Of a stretch of 64,000 nucleotides of DNA, positions 36,790 to 45,946 are shown piece after piece. The stretch covers positions 1,528,011 through 1,592,010 of the forward strand of contig CP051231.1 in assembly GCA_017792405.1 (NCBI GenBank), read 5' to 3'. Below the pieces are notes generated by a model. It did no database searches. It was not told the DNA's origin and worked only from the letters and a program-made list of their open reading frames with translations. The first letter of the stretch is position 1. Each line of letters opens with the position of its first letter. Made by a program: the position numbers and the translations under genes. Source of the DNA: Oceanicola sp. (lineage in GTDB: Bacteria; Pseudomonadota; Alphaproteobacteria; Rhodobacterales; Rhodobacteraceae).

Positions 36790-37739
36790 GCCATCCCCAG
36801 CTTCTTCAGCCGGTTCTCCCTCAGGCGGGCAAAGTCGTCGCCCGCGTGGTAGCTGGAGCGGGTGAGCGGCGTGGCCGAAACCATCGAGAACCCTTTGCCC
36901 CATGCGGCCTTTTCATAGGCGGCAAACTCCTCGGGGGTCACGAACCGGTCTACCCGGTGGTGCTTGGGCGTGGGCTGGAGGTATTGGCCGATGGTCAGAA
37001 AGTCGATGTCGGCAGCGCGCATGTCATCCATCACCTGCATGACCGCCTGCTTGTCTTCGCCGAGGCCGACCATGATGCCGGATTTGGTGAACATCGTCGG
37101 GTCCAGTTCCTTCACCCGTTGCAGCAGCCGCAGGGAGTGGAAGTAGCGCGCGCCGGGGCGCACCTCGGGGTAGAGGCCGGGGACGGTCTCGAGGTTGTGG
37201 TTGAAGACATCGGGCTTGGCCGCGACGACCACATCCAGCGCGTCGGGCGTGGAGCGGATGAAATCGGGCGTCAGGATCTCGATGGTGGTGCCAGGCGCCT
37301 GCTTGCGGATGGCACGGATCGTCATGGCGAAATGCTCGGCGCCGCCGTCTTCCACGTCATCCCGGTCTACCGAAGTGATGACCACGTGGTTCAACCCCAG
37401 CTTTTTCACCGCATCGGCGACCCGGCCCGGCTCGAACACGTCGAGCGCCTCGGGCGGCTTACCGGTGGCGATGTTGCAGAAGGTGCAGGCGCGGGTGCAG
37501 ACCTCGCCCATGATCATCATGGTCGCGTGGCCCTGGCTCCAGCACTCGCCCACGTTGGGGCATCCGGCCTCTTCGCAGACGGTGGTCAGCCGGTTCTCCC
37601 GCATGATCTTGGCGGTCTCGTGGTAGCCCTTGGACGTGGGCGCCTTGACCCGGATCCACTCGGGCTTGCGGGGCTGCGGATTGTCCGGCTTGCGGGCCTT
37701 CTCGGGGTGGCGCAGGCGGGGCGGGGATTGGTCGTTCAT
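36786..37739 (-). CDS. lipA: Lipoyl synthase
   Basis: About 317 residues, a radical-SAM enzyme that inserts two sulfur atoms into octanoyl-protein to make the lipoyl cofactor of 2-oxoacid dehydrogenases and the glycine cleavage system. It contains the auxiliary [4Fe-4S] cluster cysteines in [12 protein letters not shown] and the radical-[12 protein letters not shown] motif; the C-terminal RSSYHAGD carries the serine cluster ligand. The start at 37739 ([14 protein letters not shown]) fits the family. It heads a four-gene minus-strand operon with two secreted proteins and a PLP enzyme; lipB is not seen nearby. Confidence 0.96.
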   Translation of the reverse strand: MNDQSPPRLRHPEKARKPDNPQPRKPEWIRVKAPTSKGYHETAKIMRENRLTTVCEEAGCPNVGECWSQGHATMMIMGEVCTRACTFCNIATGKPPEALDVFEPGRVADAVKKLGLNHVVITSVDRDDVEDGGAEHFAMTIRAIRKQAPGTTIEILTPDFIRSTPDALDVVVAAKPDVFNHNLETVPGLYPEVRPGARYFHSLRLLQRVKELDPTMFTKSGIMVGLGEDKQAVMQVMDDMRAADIDFLTIGQYLQPTPKHHRVDRFVTPEEFAAYEKAAWGKGFSMVSATPLTRSSYHAGDDFARLRENRLKKLGMA

Positions 37740-37984
37740 CTGGCTTGGCCTTTCGGGGCGCGTTTGCCCCATAGATAGCGCCAGAGTTGCGCCGGGGAAA
37801 GGGCTTGGGGGGTGAGCCATGCACAGGGCGCAGGGCTGGGTGCGGGGCGGTTGCGGGGCAGTTGGAATCGTTCTAGGCAGACCGCAGGAGGAGCGCTGCC
37901 CCGACGGGGTGGCAGATCGGATGAAACAGGTCCGGTCGGTGCCCTCCTATGGGTCTGGCTGGATGAACTTTGCGAGGCAAGCCC

Positions 37985-38533
37985 ATGAAAACCGGAATGA
38001 AACTTCCTGACGTCACCTTCCACACCCGGGTCCGCGACGAGGCCGTGGGCGGCCCCAATCCGTTCCGCTGGGAAGACAAGACCACCGCCGATTACTTTGG
38101 CGGCAAGCGCGTTGTGCTGTTCTCGCTGCCCGGCGCCTTCACCCCCACCTGCTCCACCTACCAGCTGCCCGGTTTTGAGAACGGCTTTGCCGATTTCGCC
38201 GCCGAGGGCGTGGATGCGATCTACTGCATGAGCGTGAACGACAGCTTCGTGATGAACCAGTGGGCCAAAGCGCAGGGCCTCGAGAACGTGGCCGTGATCC
38301 CCGATGGTTCGGGCGAGTTCACCCGCCGCATGGGGATGCTGGTGCGCAAGGACAACCTCGGCTTCGGCCTGCGCTCGTGGCGCTATGCCGCGGTAGTGAA
38401 GGACGGCGTGGTGGAAGCGTGGTTCGAGGAGCCGGGCCTGTGCGACAACCACGGCGAAGACCCCTATGGCGTGTCCTCCCCCGAGACCGTGCTGGCCTGG
38501 CTGAAAGAGGCAAACGCGGCTGTGGCGGCCTGA
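37985..38533 (+). CDS. Peroxiredoxin (Prx5-type)
   Basis: About 182 residues, a thiol peroxidase of the AhpC/TSA group close to the Prx5/hybrid type. The peroxidatic cysteine is in FSLPGAFTPTCSTYQ; a second cysteine in EPGLCDNHGEDPYGVSS may act as resolving residue. It reduces hydrogen peroxide and alkyl peroxides using glutaredoxin or thioredoxin. The ATG at 37985 gives the conserved start MKTGMKLPDVTF. A single-gene unit; the stop is followed by a hairpin element. Divergent from lipA across about 245 bases. Confidence 0.93.
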   Translation: MKTGMKLPDVTFHTRVRDEAVGGPNPFRWEDKTTADYFGGKRVVLFSLPGAFTPTCSTYQLPGFENGFADFAAEGVDAIYCMSVNDSFVMNQWAKAQGLENVAVIPDGSGEFTRRMGMLVRKDNLGFGLRSWRYAAVVKDGVVEAWFEEPGLCDNHGEDPYGVSSPETVLAWLKEANAAVAA

Positions 38534-38549
38534 TCGGGTCGCTTTGATC

Positions 38550-38568
38550 GGTGGGCAGGTTGCCCACC
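38550..38568. repeat. GGTGGGCA hairpin, dispersed-repeat type
   Basis: GGTGGGCA and TGCCCACC form a perfect eight-base stem with a three-base loop, followed by CTACGGGC, in the convergent region after the peroxiredoxin gene. Elements of this form recur in Rhodobacteraceae genomes. It may act as a terminator stem, but the T-run is missing. Confidence 0.4.
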
Positions 38569-38629
38569 CTACGGGCGCGGGGGAAACCTCGCGCCTTTTG
38601 CTTTTTCGGGCGGCCGGGCGAGCTGCGAT

Positions 38630-38983
38630 TTACGCCGTCAGAGCGCGCCAGGCGGGTTCGTCGACGCTGCGGAGACGGTCGAGGGCGGCGACGGCTTCGG
38701 CCCGGTATTCTTCCCGGCTCTTGGCCTTCACCACCTCGACCCCTGTCACCAGCTTGTCGATCTCGGGGAGCGGGGTTCCTGTTGCGGCGGAGAGCGCCTG
38801 CAACGCCTCCAGCACCTTGCCGAGTTGCTTGCCGTAGCTGGCGACCTCGGTTTGCACGCGCTGTTCGATCTCGGGGATACCCTCGATCTCGGGCGAGAGA
38901 AACCGGGGCGTGATCTCTTGAGTCACATCGCCGGAAAAGGGGGCGCGGAGGATGGGGGCCCAGATGTCGAATGGGGATGTCAT
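38630..38983 (-). CDS. Small conserved protein of unknown function
   Basis: 117 residues from an ATG at 38983. Opens MTSPFDIWAPILRAPFSGDVTQEITPRFLSPEIEG and ends in a helix (EEYRAEAVAALDRLRSVDEPAW). The middle (QTEVASYGKQLGKVLEALQALSAATG) looks like a heptad-patterned helix. No signal peptide, no membrane segment, no catalytic motif. The upstream in-frame extension of 30 residues is low in conserved character and was not used. Role unknown. Confidence 0.55.
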   Translation of the reverse strand: MTSPFDIWAPILRAPFSGDVTQEITPRFLSPEIEGIPEIEQRVQTEVASYGKQLGKVLEALQALSAATGTPLPEIDKLVTGVEVVKAKSREEYRAEAVAALDRLRSVDEPAWRALTA

Positions 38984-39136
38984 GGCAATTCTCCTTTGAA
39001 ATGCCATGAGGGTTGAGGGCGGTGCGGCTTGGGTCAAGCGCGGCGGGCGGGTGATGGGGGATTTGCGGTGCAAACAAGGGGGGCCGCCCGTTGTTTTGGC
39101 GGCGCTGCGGCCTGATTGCGCAGCTTGAGGGGCCGG

Positions 39137-39871
39137 TCAGACCGTGGCGCGGAGGGCCTTGGCGCGGGCGGGCGGCACGGCGCGGATCTCCAGCCCGGTG
39201 AAGACGTGGAGCGTGCCCAGTTCGGCATCGACCACCGCATGATCGGAGACCCACCCGCCCAGCATCAGATAGCTGCGCAGCAGCGGCGGCATGCCGAGAA
39301 AGGCGCGGCGCGGGTCGGGTTTGCGGCGCAGCAGCCGCGAAAACCGGAAGACCTGCGGCGCCTTCACCCGTGGCAGCCAGCGGCGTGGGGCGAGGTGCTT
39401 TTCGCGCAGGAGGGCGAAGGCATCCATATAGGCCTCGGCCTCGGTGCCCTTGAAGGATGAGCAGCCGAAGAGCAGTTCGACGCCGTGGCTATCCACATGG
39501 TCGGTCATCCCGGCCCATGCGGCGCGCAGGATGTGCGGGTCGCCCTGCAACTCGGGATGGATGCAGAATCGCCCCATCTCGACCATCGGCCCCTCAAAAC
39601 CTTCCAGCGGCGACACGTCATAGTACTGCGCCGAGTAGCTGGCGCCGATCTCGGAGCCGCCCGCGAGCGGCAGCAGGCGGAAGGTGCAGCAGAGGCGCCC
39701 GGTGCGGGCCTCTTCGATCATCACATGCAGGCAACGGGTGTCGAAGGCATCTTCATCGCGGGCAGTCTCATCGCCGCGAAAGCAGAGGCCGCGCAGGGCC
39801 AGCACGGCGGCGAAATCACCCTCGCTCTCCGCAAGGCGCACGCGGTAACGGCCTTTTGTCAGTGCCTTCAT
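39137..39871 (-). CDS. olsB: GNAT-type acyltransferase, probable ornithine-lipid synthase OlsB
   Basis: About 244 residues, a hemolysin-like/GNAT acyltransferase. It starts KGRYRVRLAESEGDFAAVLALRGLCFR and contains the family's EMGRFCIHPELQGDPHILRAAWAGM region, a GCSSFKGTEAEAYMDAFALL helix and a C-terminal LMLGGWVSDHAVVDAELGT. OlsB adds a 3-hydroxyacyl chain from ACP to ornithine, the first step of phosphorus-free ornithine lipid synthesis. The olsA partner is not in the neighbourhood, so the name is a probable one. The start at 39871 was chosen; the longer frame upstream is not homologous. Confidence 0.68.
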   Translation of the reverse strand: MKALTKGRYRVRLAESEGDFAAVLALRGLCFRGDETARDEDAFDTRCLHVMIEEARTGRLCCTFRLLPLAGGSEIGASYSAQYYDVSPLEGFEGPMVEMGRFCIHPELQGDPHILRAAWAGMTDHVDSHGVELLFGCSSFKGTEAEAYMDAFALLREKHLAPRRWLPRVKAPQVFRFSRLLRRKPDPRRAFLGMPPLLRSYLMLGGWVSDHAVVDAELGTLHVFTGLEIRAVPPARAKALRATV

Positions 39872-39973
39872 CTGCCCGGCCCTCCGCGCATCATTGCGAT
39901 TCCACGCTGTGCCTCTAGATATGGTTTGGCGCGATCCTAGGCGCAACATGTGACGGAACTGTGGAAGGCTCAG

Positions 39974-40366
39974 ATGGCGGAGATCGAAAAGACCGATGCA
40001 GAATGGCGGGCGCAGCTGAGCGACCTTGCCTATAAGGTGACGCGCAAGCATGGCACCGAGCGGGCGTTTACACATGATGACTTCCCCAAGGATGCCGGCA
40101 CCTTTGCCTGTGTGTGCTGCGGCGCACCGCTGTTCGACCAGGCCGAGAAGTTCGACAGTGGCACTGGCTGGCCGAGCTTCTGGGCGCCCAAGGAAGGCGC
40201 CGAGGTGGGCGAGAGCGTAGATCGCAAGTTCTTCATGACCCGGACGGAGGTGCATTGCGCCCGCTGCGAGGCGCATCTGGGCCATGTCTTCCCCGACGGG
40301 CCGCAGCCCACGGGCCTTCGTTATTGCATCAACGGCGTGGCGCTGGAGTTCGAGCCGGAGGAATAA
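39974..40366 (+). CDS. msrB: Peptide-methionine (R)-S-oxide reductase
   Basis: About 130 residues. Reduces methionine-R-sulfoxide in oxidised proteins. The catalytic Cys118 lies in [12 protein letters not shown], the catalytic-site WPSFW and HVFPDGP motifs are present, and two zinc-binding CXXC pairs are seen (CVCCGAP, CARCEAH). The ATG at 39974 follows GGAAGG; a GTG at 39950 is also in frame. Convergent with the downstream TPR gene, with a hairpin between them, and next to the peroxiredoxin region, which fits an oxidative-repair role. Confidence 0.95.
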   Translation: MAEIEKTDAEWRAQLSDLAYKVTRKHGTERAFTHDDFPKDAGTFACVCCGAPLFDQAEKFDSGTGWPSFWAPKEGAEVGESVDRKFFMTRTEVHCARCEAHLGHVFPDGPQPTGLRYCINGVALEFEPEE

Positions 40367-40374
40367 GGCGCTTG

Positions 40375-40397
40375 GGGTGCGCCTTGACTGCGCACCC
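40375..40397. terminator. Bidirectional hairpin between msrB and the TPR gene
   Basis: GGGTGCGC and GCGCACCC pair perfectly over eight bases around a seven-base loop, between the msrB stop and the end of the TPR gene. It is symmetric and serves both strands; no strong T-run is visible, so its efficiency as a terminator is uncertain. Confidence 0.4.
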
Positions 40398-41656
40398 TAG
40401 GCTGGCAGGCCAAGCACCGGGCGGCGGAGCGCGAGCGTGCGGCGGGCCTCGTCGGTATGGCCCAGTTTCATGAGCACATTGGCATAGGTGAGTTCGAGCA
40501 GGTCGCGTTGGGCGCGGCTGCCGCCGATGCGTTCTGCGGTGGGCAGAACGGTGGTCAGCTCGTCGAGCGCCGCCTGCCACTCCTGCCGTGCGACATGGCC
40601 CCATGTGCGGGCGATGGGGCCGATGAGGTCACCTGCGAAGCCCTTGCTTGCCTCCGTCAGCTTGGCAAGCCGCTCCCCCTGCCCGGCCATCGCATGGGCC
40701 AGCGCGGCGTGCATGTCGGCAAAGCTCTGGCCGGGATCGGGGAAGTGCTGGGCGGCGTAATCGCTGATGGCCTGCCAGCGGGCGGGATCGACCTCAAAGC
40801 CCGCCAGTTCGGCGCGGTAGAGCAGCGCGGCGGTGTCCGTCAGCAGGTTGATCGGCAGGCTCTTGGCGCCGCCGGGGCCGACATGGGCATCGAGCAGCGG
40901 CCAGAGCGCCTCGGCCTCGCCTGATTCCAGCGTCCAGAGCGCGAGGTGCCAGCTGAGGTGGCCGTGCAGCAGGCCCCGGTCATCGTAGTCGGCCAACCAC
41001 TCCGTGAGGGTGGCGCGGCCTGCCTTTGTCTCGCCGTCCTCATATTGCGCATGGGCGCGGAAGTGGGCGGCGTGGGCGTTGCGGGGGTTGAGCGCGAGGG
41101 CCTCGGCCATCAGCGCGTGGGAGGCAGCGGTTTGCCCGGTTTCGCAGAGCGACAGCGCGTGCATCGACATCATCCACCAATCGCCGGGATACTGCGGCAT
41201 CAGCGCCTCGGTGAAGGCCAGCAGCTCTGCCTCGCGGCCGACCTCGCCGGAAAAGCCGATGAGGCCGAAGATGTTGGTGCAGAGCTGGGCGGCAAGGGCA
41301 TCGCGCGGATGAGCCAGCACATGGGCCTTTACCGCTGCGCGGGCCTCGGCGGCGCGGCCTTGCGCGACGAGCGTGAGGATCTCGGCCTGCGCCTGCTCAC
41401 GCTCACTGGCCTCTGCGGCGAGGTCGCGGGCGGTGGCAAGGGCGGCGCGGGCCTCGCCCATCCGCCCCTCCATCATCCGGGCGCGGCCGAGCGCGGCATG
41501 GCCGGCGGCAAAGTGCGGGTCAGCCTCGATCGCGGCCTCGAAACAGGCCGAGGCGCCATAGCCTGCGGAGAGAAAGAGGTGAACGCCCGCGTCATATTGC
41601 GCCACGGCCTCTGGCGCGGCGGTGCTCAGCGGGTTGCCGTAGTGATCGTGCTGCAT
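40397..41656 (-). CDS. Cytoplasmic TPR-repeat protein
   Basis: 419 residues, no signal peptide, made of TPR-type helical pairs (AVAQYDAGVHLFLSAGYGASACFEAAIEADPHFAAGHAALGRARMMEG; AEASEREQAQAEILTLVAQG; TAASHALMAEALALNPRNAHAAHFRAHAQYEDGE). The repeats lie mainly in residues 10-220, with further helices to the C-terminus. Related proteins in alphaproteobacteria are annotated only as TPR proteins; no enzyme domain is seen. It ends at a bidirectional hairpin. Its binding partner is unknown. Confidence 0.8.
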   Translation of the reverse strand: MQHDHYGNPLSTAAPEAVAQYDAGVHLFLSAGYGASACFEAAIEADPHFAAGHAALGRARMMEGRMGEARAALATARDLAAEASEREQAQAEILTLVAQGRAAEARAAVKAHVLAHPRDALAAQLCTNIFGLIGFSGEVGREAELLAFTEALMPQYPGDWWMMSMHALSLCETGQTAASHALMAEALALNPRNAHAAHFRAHAQYEDGETKAGRATLTEWLADYDDRGLLHGHLSWHLALWTLESGEAEALWPLLDAHVGPGGAKSLPINLLTDTAALLYRAELAGFEVDPARWQAISDYAAQHFPDPGQSFADMHAALAHAMAGQGERLAKLTEASKGFAGDLIGPIARTWGHVARQEWQAALDELTTVLPTAERIGGSRAQRDLLELTYANVLMKLGHTDEARRTLALRRPVLGLPA

Positions 41657-41710
41657 GGGACGCTCCGGGCCGGGGACGGATGCCCCCGAGCCTAGACGCT
41701 CAGGCCCCGA

Positions 41711-42178
41711 TCAGTCGAGGAAGTCTTCGGCGCGGAAGCGGCCGAGGTTGCCCAGAAGCTGACGCAGGAAGCTCACACCCTTGATGTTGCTGTCGGTCAC
41801 GCGGCGCGACAGGGCGACCACGTTGCCGTCGCGCAGGGTGAAGCGCTCGATGTTGCTCACGCGGCCAGACGGGTCGAAGGAGATCGCCAGAAGCTGACGG
41901 TCCACGAACTCAGGCTCGCGCGGGCCCCATGTGCGGGTGCGGGCGGAGATGTAATAGAAACCGGATTCGCGCTGCACGCCGTAGCCTGCGGGCGAGCCCA
42001 CGGCCTCGACCACGCTTTCGCGGGTGTCCACGCCAACCTGGATTTGCGCAAGGTCCGCATCGGACGGTGTATAGCCGTGGTTGCGCATGCGCGCAGTGCA
42101 GGCAGCCAGCGACAGAACCAGCGCCAGCAGCATCAGCCCTTTCGCTGCGCCAGGGCCTGCCCTCCTCAAAGCCGCCAT
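41711..42178 (-). CDS. bamE: Outer-membrane assembly lipoprotein BamE (SmpA/OmlA)
   Basis: 155 residues. A signal peptide with a lipobox (LSLAACTAR) anchors it to the outer membrane. The BamE core follows: HGYTPSDADLAQIQVGVDTRESVVEAVGSPAGYGVQ, then FYYISARTRTWG and FDPSGRVSNIERF. BamE is a lipoprotein of the beta-barrel assembly machine. The C-terminal extension (SNIKGVSFLRQLLGNLGRFRAEDFLD) is an alphaproteobacterial feature. It diverges from the DUF177 gene across about 80 bases, the standard arrangement. Confidence 0.92.
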   Translation of the reverse strand: MAALRRAGPGAAKGLMLLALVLSLAACTARMRNHGYTPSDADLAQIQVGVDTRESVVEAVGSPAGYGVQRESGFYYISARTRTWGPREPEFVDRQLLAISFDPSGRVSNIERFTLRDGNVVALSRRVTDSNIKGVSFLRQLLGNLGRFRAEDFLD

Positions 42179-42256
42179 CTTCCCCTCGTGCCTCAGTTTC
42201 TTTTGTCTGGTAATCGGCTTACAGAAGGATCGAGGTTACATCAAGAAAGGAAGCGC

Positions 42257-42796
42257 ATGACGGCAGGAGCTGACGCCCGGGTGATCCGGCTCGCGGATCT
42301 GACGGTAAAGCGCCCGACGGGGTTTGATCTGGAGCCCGGCGCGGAGGATCTGGGGCGGCTGGCCGATGAGCTGGGCCTGCTGGCGCTGCGCAAGCTGCGC
42401 TTTTCGGGCACGCTGAGCCCGGTGGGCAAGCGCGACTGGCGGCTGGAGGGCGACCTTGGCGCGACCGTGGTGCAGCCCTGTGTGGTCACGCTGGACCCGG
42501 TGACGACACGGATCGAGGAGAAGGTGCGCCGCCGTTACATGGCGGAGTTCTCCTTTCCCGAAGAGGAAGAGGCGGAGATGCCCGAGGATGACGAGGCCGA
42601 GCCGCTGCCCGCCAGCCTCGATCTGGCCGAGGTGATGCAGGAGGCGCTGGCCCTTGCCCTGCCCGCCTTTCCGCGCGCCGAGGGGGTGGAGCTGGGCGAG
42701 GCGGTGTTTACCGAGCCGGGCGCGGAGCCGATGACGGAAGAGAAGGTGAAGCCCTTTGCCGGGCTGGCCGATCTGAAGAAACGGATGGAAGAGTAG
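42257..42796 (+). CDS. DUF177 (YceD) family protein
   Basis: 179 residues. The YceD/DUF177 family precedes rpmF in most bacteria and has been linked to rRNA maturation and ribosomal processing. Sequence landmarks: LEPGAEDLGRLADELGLLALRKLRFSG, GDLGATVVQPCVVTLDPVTTRIEEKV and the acidic segment EEEEAEMPEDDEAEPLPASLDLAEVM, ending with a small DLKKRMEE tail. The ATG at 42257 lies after AAGGAAGCG. A 249-base gap to rpmF follows. Confidence 0.9.
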   Translation: MTAGADARVIRLADLTVKRPTGFDLEPGAEDLGRLADELGLLALRKLRFSGTLSPVGKRDWRLEGDLGATVVQPCVVTLDPVTTRIEEKVRRRYMAEFSFPEEEEAEMPEDDEAEPLPASLDLAEVMQEALALALPAFPRAEGVELGEAVFTEPGAEPMTEEKVKPFAGLADLKKRMEE

Positions 42797-43045
42797 CCGC
42801 GCGGCGCCAGAGGCGAGTCTGCTGAGTTTGACGGCTTAAAAACGAAGCGCGCGTGCGCCCTGCCCCGGCCCGTGTTGCAGGCTCAAACTCCGGGCTTGCG
42901 TTTGTGGAAAAGTTTCGTATTTTGCCGCCTCCTCGCGGATCGGCGCTTGATCGGTGCTGCGGGGCGGCGTATGACGCGCCGGACGAGATTCCCGAAGACG
43001 CCGGGGCCGCGCGAGGCGTGCCCTGCCCAGACCCGAGGTTGTGAC
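42797..43045 (+). promoter_or_regulatory. Leader/promoter region of rpmF
   Basis: About 250 bases between the DUF177 gene and rpmF with no convincing ORF. It is locally AT-rich around 42900-42925 (GTGGAAAAGTTTCGTATTTTG), which is unusual for this GC-rich window and could be a promoter. A second start site for the rpmF-plsX-fabH unit here is an inference. Confidence 0.35.
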
Positions 43046-43252
43046 ATGGCTGTCCCTCAGAATAAGATCACCAAGTCGCGCCGCAACATGCGCCGTTCGC
43101 ATGATGCGCTGGTGGCTGACAATCCCGCCGAGTGCTCCAACTGCGGCGAGCTGAAGCGCCCCCACCACGTGTGCGGCGCCTGCGGCCACTACGACGACAA
43201 GGAAATCGTCGCTGCTGCCGACGAGATCGACTTCGACGAAGACGCTGCTTGA
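43046..43252 (+). CDS. rpmF: 50S ribosomal protein L32
   Basis: 68 residues. Begins [22 protein letters not shown], the invariant L32 start, with a zinc-ribbon motif [18 protein letters not shown]. The acidic C-terminus (EIDFDEDAA) is typical for alphaproteobacteria. It keeps all four zinc cysteines. It precedes plsX with a 24-base gap, the conserved order that links ribosome and lipid synthesis. Confidence 0.98.
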   Translation: MAVPQNKITKSRRNMRRSHDALVADNPAECSNCGELKRPHHVCGACGHYDDKEIVAAADEIDFDEDAA

Positions 43253-43276
43253 GTTTGATTGATCGCGCGTGCGGAC

Positions 43277-44371
43277 ATGAGTGACGCCGCCGACACCCAA
43301 GCTCCAAAGCTCCCGGCCCTTTCGGGCCGGGTTGTCATTTCTGTCGATGCGATGGGCGGCGATGCAGGCCCGGCTGCCGTGGTGGCCGGGATCGCGAAGT
43401 CTGCTGCCAAGAATCCCGATATTGCCTTCATCCTGCACGGCCCCGCCGCCGAGCTGCGCCCGCTGGTGGAAAAGCGAAAGCTGGCCAGCCGCGTGGTGAT
43501 CCGCGATGCGAGCGGCGTGGTGAAGATGGATGACAAGCCGAGCCAGGTCATGCGGCACGGCAAGGACACCTCGATGTGGGCCACGATCCAGGCCGTCGAG
43601 AAGGGCGAAGCCTCGGTGGCGGTGAGCTGCGGCAACACCGGCGCGCTGATGGCCGTGAGCATGCTCCGGCTGCGCAAGATCGAGGGCGTGAACCGCCCGG
43701 CCATCGCCTGCCTCTGGCCCTCGCGCAACCCGCAGGGATTCAACATCATGCTCGATGTGGGCGCCGATATTCGCGCCGACCAGCAGGACCTGCTGCAATA
43801 CGCGCTGATGGGCATGAGCTATGCCCGCAACGGCATGGGGCTGAAGCGCCCGCGCGTGGGCCTGCTGAACGTGGGCACCGAAGAGCACAAGGGCCGCGCC
43901 GAGCTGAAGGTGGCCCACGACATGATTCAGGATGCCGCCGCGAAAAACGATTTCGACTTTGTCGGCTTCGTCGAGGGTGGCGATATTCCGAGCGACCGGG
44001 TCGATGTGATCGTGACCGACGGCTTTACCGGCAATATCGCGCTGAAGACCGGCGAAGGCACCGCCAAGCTGATTGGCCAGTTCCTCCGCGAGGCCTTCAA
44101 GCACACGCCGCTCAGCCGCCTTGCCGCCCTGCTCGCGCTCACCTCGCTGAAGCGCCTGAACAAGCGGATCGACCCGCGCCGGGTGAACGGCGGGGTCTTC
44201 CTTGGGCTCAACGGCACCGTGGTTAAGAGCCACGGCGGGGCCGATGCCACCGGGGTTTCGGCGGCGATCAAACTGGCCTTCACTCTCGCCCAGTCGCGCT
44301 TCAGTGAACGGCTGGCGGCGCGCCTTGCATCGGTGGGCCACGCGGGGCAGGATGCGCCGGATAACGAATGA
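43277..44371 (+). CDS. plsX: Phosphate acyltransferase PlsX
   Basis: About 364 residues. Converts acyl-ACP and phosphate to acyl-phosphate, the donor for glycerophosphate acylation by PlsY, a membrane-associated reaction. Landmarks: VISVDAMGGDAGPAAVV at the N-terminus, SCGNTGALMAVSMLRL, RPAIACLWPSRNP, LLNVGTEEHKG and DVIVTDGFTGNIALKTGEG. The ATG at 43277 was chosen; an upstream start at 43259 adds six residues. fabH starts 51 bases after the stop, so plsX-fabH is an operon that coordinates fatty acid initiation with phospholipid synthesis. Confidence 0.97.
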   Translation: MSDAADTQAPKLPALSGRVVISVDAMGGDAGPAAVVAGIAKSAAKNPDIAFILHGPAAELRPLVEKRKLASRVVIRDASGVVKMDDKPSQVMRHGKDTSMWATIQAVEKGEASVAVSCGNTGALMAVSMLRLRKIEGVNRPAIACLWPSRNPQGFNIMLDVGADIRADQQDLLQYALMGMSYARNGMGLKRPRVGLLNVGTEEHKGRAELKVAHDMIQDAAAKNDFDFVGFVEGGDIPSDRVDVIVTDGFTGNIALKTGEGTAKLIGQFLREAFKHTPLSRLAALLALTSLKRLNKRIDPRRVNGGVFLGLNGTVVKSHGGADATGVSAAIKLAFTLAQSRFSERLAARLASVGHAGQDAPDNE

Positions 44372-44422
44372 ATGCGGGCGCACTGCGCCCTGCACAACGA
44401 ATGAGAAGAGGCATCTGAGAGC

Positions 44423-45397
44423 ATGGTGGTGCGAGCCGTTGTGAGAGGCGTCGGGCATTATCTGCCCGAGCGTGTGGTGCCCAATGCATGGTTCGAGGAC
44501 CGGCTGGACACCTCCAACGAATGGATCGTGTCGCGCTCCGGCATCGAGCGCCGCCACTTTGCCGCGCCGGGCGAGACCACCAGCCAGATGGCCGCCCATG
44601 CTGCCCGCAACGCGCTGGCGCAGGCCGGGCTGGAGCCATCGGACATCGACGCCGTCGTGGTCGCCACCTCCTCACCCGATTTCACCTTCCCCTCCGCCGC
44701 CACGATGGTGCAGGCCGAGCTGGGCATGGAGGGCGGGTTTGCCTTTGATATTCAGGCGGTTTGCGCCGGGTTCGTCTATGCGCTCTCGAACGCGCAGGGG
44801 CTGATCCTCGGCGGGCAGGCCAAGCGGGTGCTGGTGATCGGCGCCGAGACCTTCAGCCGCCTGCTCGACATGGAAGACCGCGCCACCTGCGTGCTCTTCG
44901 GCGATGGCGCGGGCGCGCTGGTGCTGGAGGCCGCTGAGGGCGAGGGCACGGTGGAGGACCGGGGCATTCTGGCCACCGATCTCAACTCCGATGGCCGCTA
45001 TCGCGAGCTGCTTTACGTTGATGGCGGGGTCTCGACCACGCGGACCACGGGGTTTTTGCGGATGGAGGGCAAGGAGGTGTTCCGCCATGCCGTCGAGAAG
45101 CTGGCCGCCACCGCCCATACCGCGCTGGAGAAGGCCGGGCTGAGCGATGAGAAGGTGGACTGGCTGGTGCCGCATCAGGCCAACCTGCGGATCATCACGG
45201 CTACCGCCAAGAAGATGGGCCTGCCGATGGAGAAGGTCGTTGTGACCGTGCAGGACCACGGCAACACTTCTGCCGCCTCGATCCCGCTGGCGCTCTCTGT
45301 CGGCGTGGCCGAGGGCAAGATCCAGCCCGGGCAGATCGTGGTCTGCGAAGCGATCGGCGGCGGCCTCGCCTGGGGCGCGGTGGTGCTGCGCTGGTAG
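44423..45397 (+). CDS. fabH: 3-oxoacyl-ACP synthase III (FabH)
   Basis: 324 residues. Condenses acetyl-CoA with malonyl-ACP to start fatty acid synthesis. The catalytic triad is intact: Cys114 in [10 protein letters not shown], His in VPHQANLRI and Asn in [11 protein letters not shown]. Other landmarks are ISRSGI-like SRSGIERRH, and the C-terminal [16 protein letters not shown]. It follows plsX; no other fab genes are in the window. Confidence 0.97.
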   Translation: MVVRAVVRGVGHYLPERVVPNAWFEDRLDTSNEWIVSRSGIERRHFAAPGETTSQMAAHAARNALAQAGLEPSDIDAVVVATSSPDFTFPSAATMVQAELGMEGGFAFDIQAVCAGFVYALSNAQGLILGGQAKRVLVIGAETFSRLLDMEDRATCVLFGDGAGALVLEAAEGEGTVEDRGILATDLNSDGRYRELLYVDGGVSTTRTTGFLRMEGKEVFRHAVEKLAATAHTALEKAGLSDEKVDWLVPHQANLRIITATAKKMGLPMEKVVVTVQDHGNTSAASIPLALSVGVAEGKIQPGQIVVCEAIGGGLAWGAVVLRW

Positions 45398-45536
45398 CAG
45401 CGGCGCAGGCCGACTCACCCCGTGGAAGACCCCGCGCAGGCCACGCTCCGGCAGGCACCCGCCGCCCAAACCGCCCACGAACCCCGCGCCAACGGCCAAA
45501 ATCGGTGAATAAACAGCACCTTCCAAGCCGCTGTTA

Positions 45537-45565
45537 TTGACTCGGAAATTCCCCTGCCCCATCCT
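45537..45565 (+). promoter_or_regulatory. Candidate promoter of ihfA
   Basis: A TTGACT box (45537-45542) is followed 17 bases later by CATCCT, resembling TATCCT. The ihfA start is 27 bases after it and a GGGGGA ribosome-binding site lies in between. Weak evidence, since GC-rich alphaproteobacterial promoters diverge from consensus. Confidence 0.3.
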
Positions 45566-45591
45566 CACCCGAAACCAATGGGGGACAGCAC

Positions 45592-45894
45592 ATGGCCGGC
45601 AAGACGTTGACGCGGATGGATCTGAGTGAGGCGGTGTTCCGTGAGGTGGGCCTGAGCCGCAATGAAAGCGCCCAACTGGTGGAGACGGTGCTGAACCACA
45701 TGTCCGACGCGCTGGTGAAGGGCGAGAGCGTGAAGATCTCTTCCTTCGGCACCTTCTCGGTGCGTGAGAAAGCCGCCCGCGTGGGTCGTAACCCCAAGAC
45801 CGGACAAGAAGTGCCGATCAGCCCCCGCCGGGTGCTGACCTTCCGCCCCAGCCATCTGATGAAGGACCGGGTTGCGGACGGCAACCGCAAGTGA
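45592..45894 (+). CDS. ihfA: Integration host factor subunit alpha
   Basis: 100 residues. A DNA-bending nucleoid protein that pairs with IhfB. It begins [26 protein letters not shown], and carries the beta-arm motif [26 protein letters not shown] with the minor-groove proline. Located between fabH and a MerR-type regulator, as in other Rhodobacterales. It can help activation of distant-acting regulators such as NtrC-type proteins. Confidence 0.97.
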   Translation: MAGKTLTRMDLSEAVFREVGLSRNESAQLVETVLNHMSDALVKGESVKISSFGTFSVREKAARVGRNPKTGQEVPISPRRVLTFRPSHLMKDRVADGNRK

Positions 45895-45946
45895 CCCTGC
45901 CGCAGATGCGGGGCGCGTGACGAGGGACGAGAGCAAGGGATAACCG

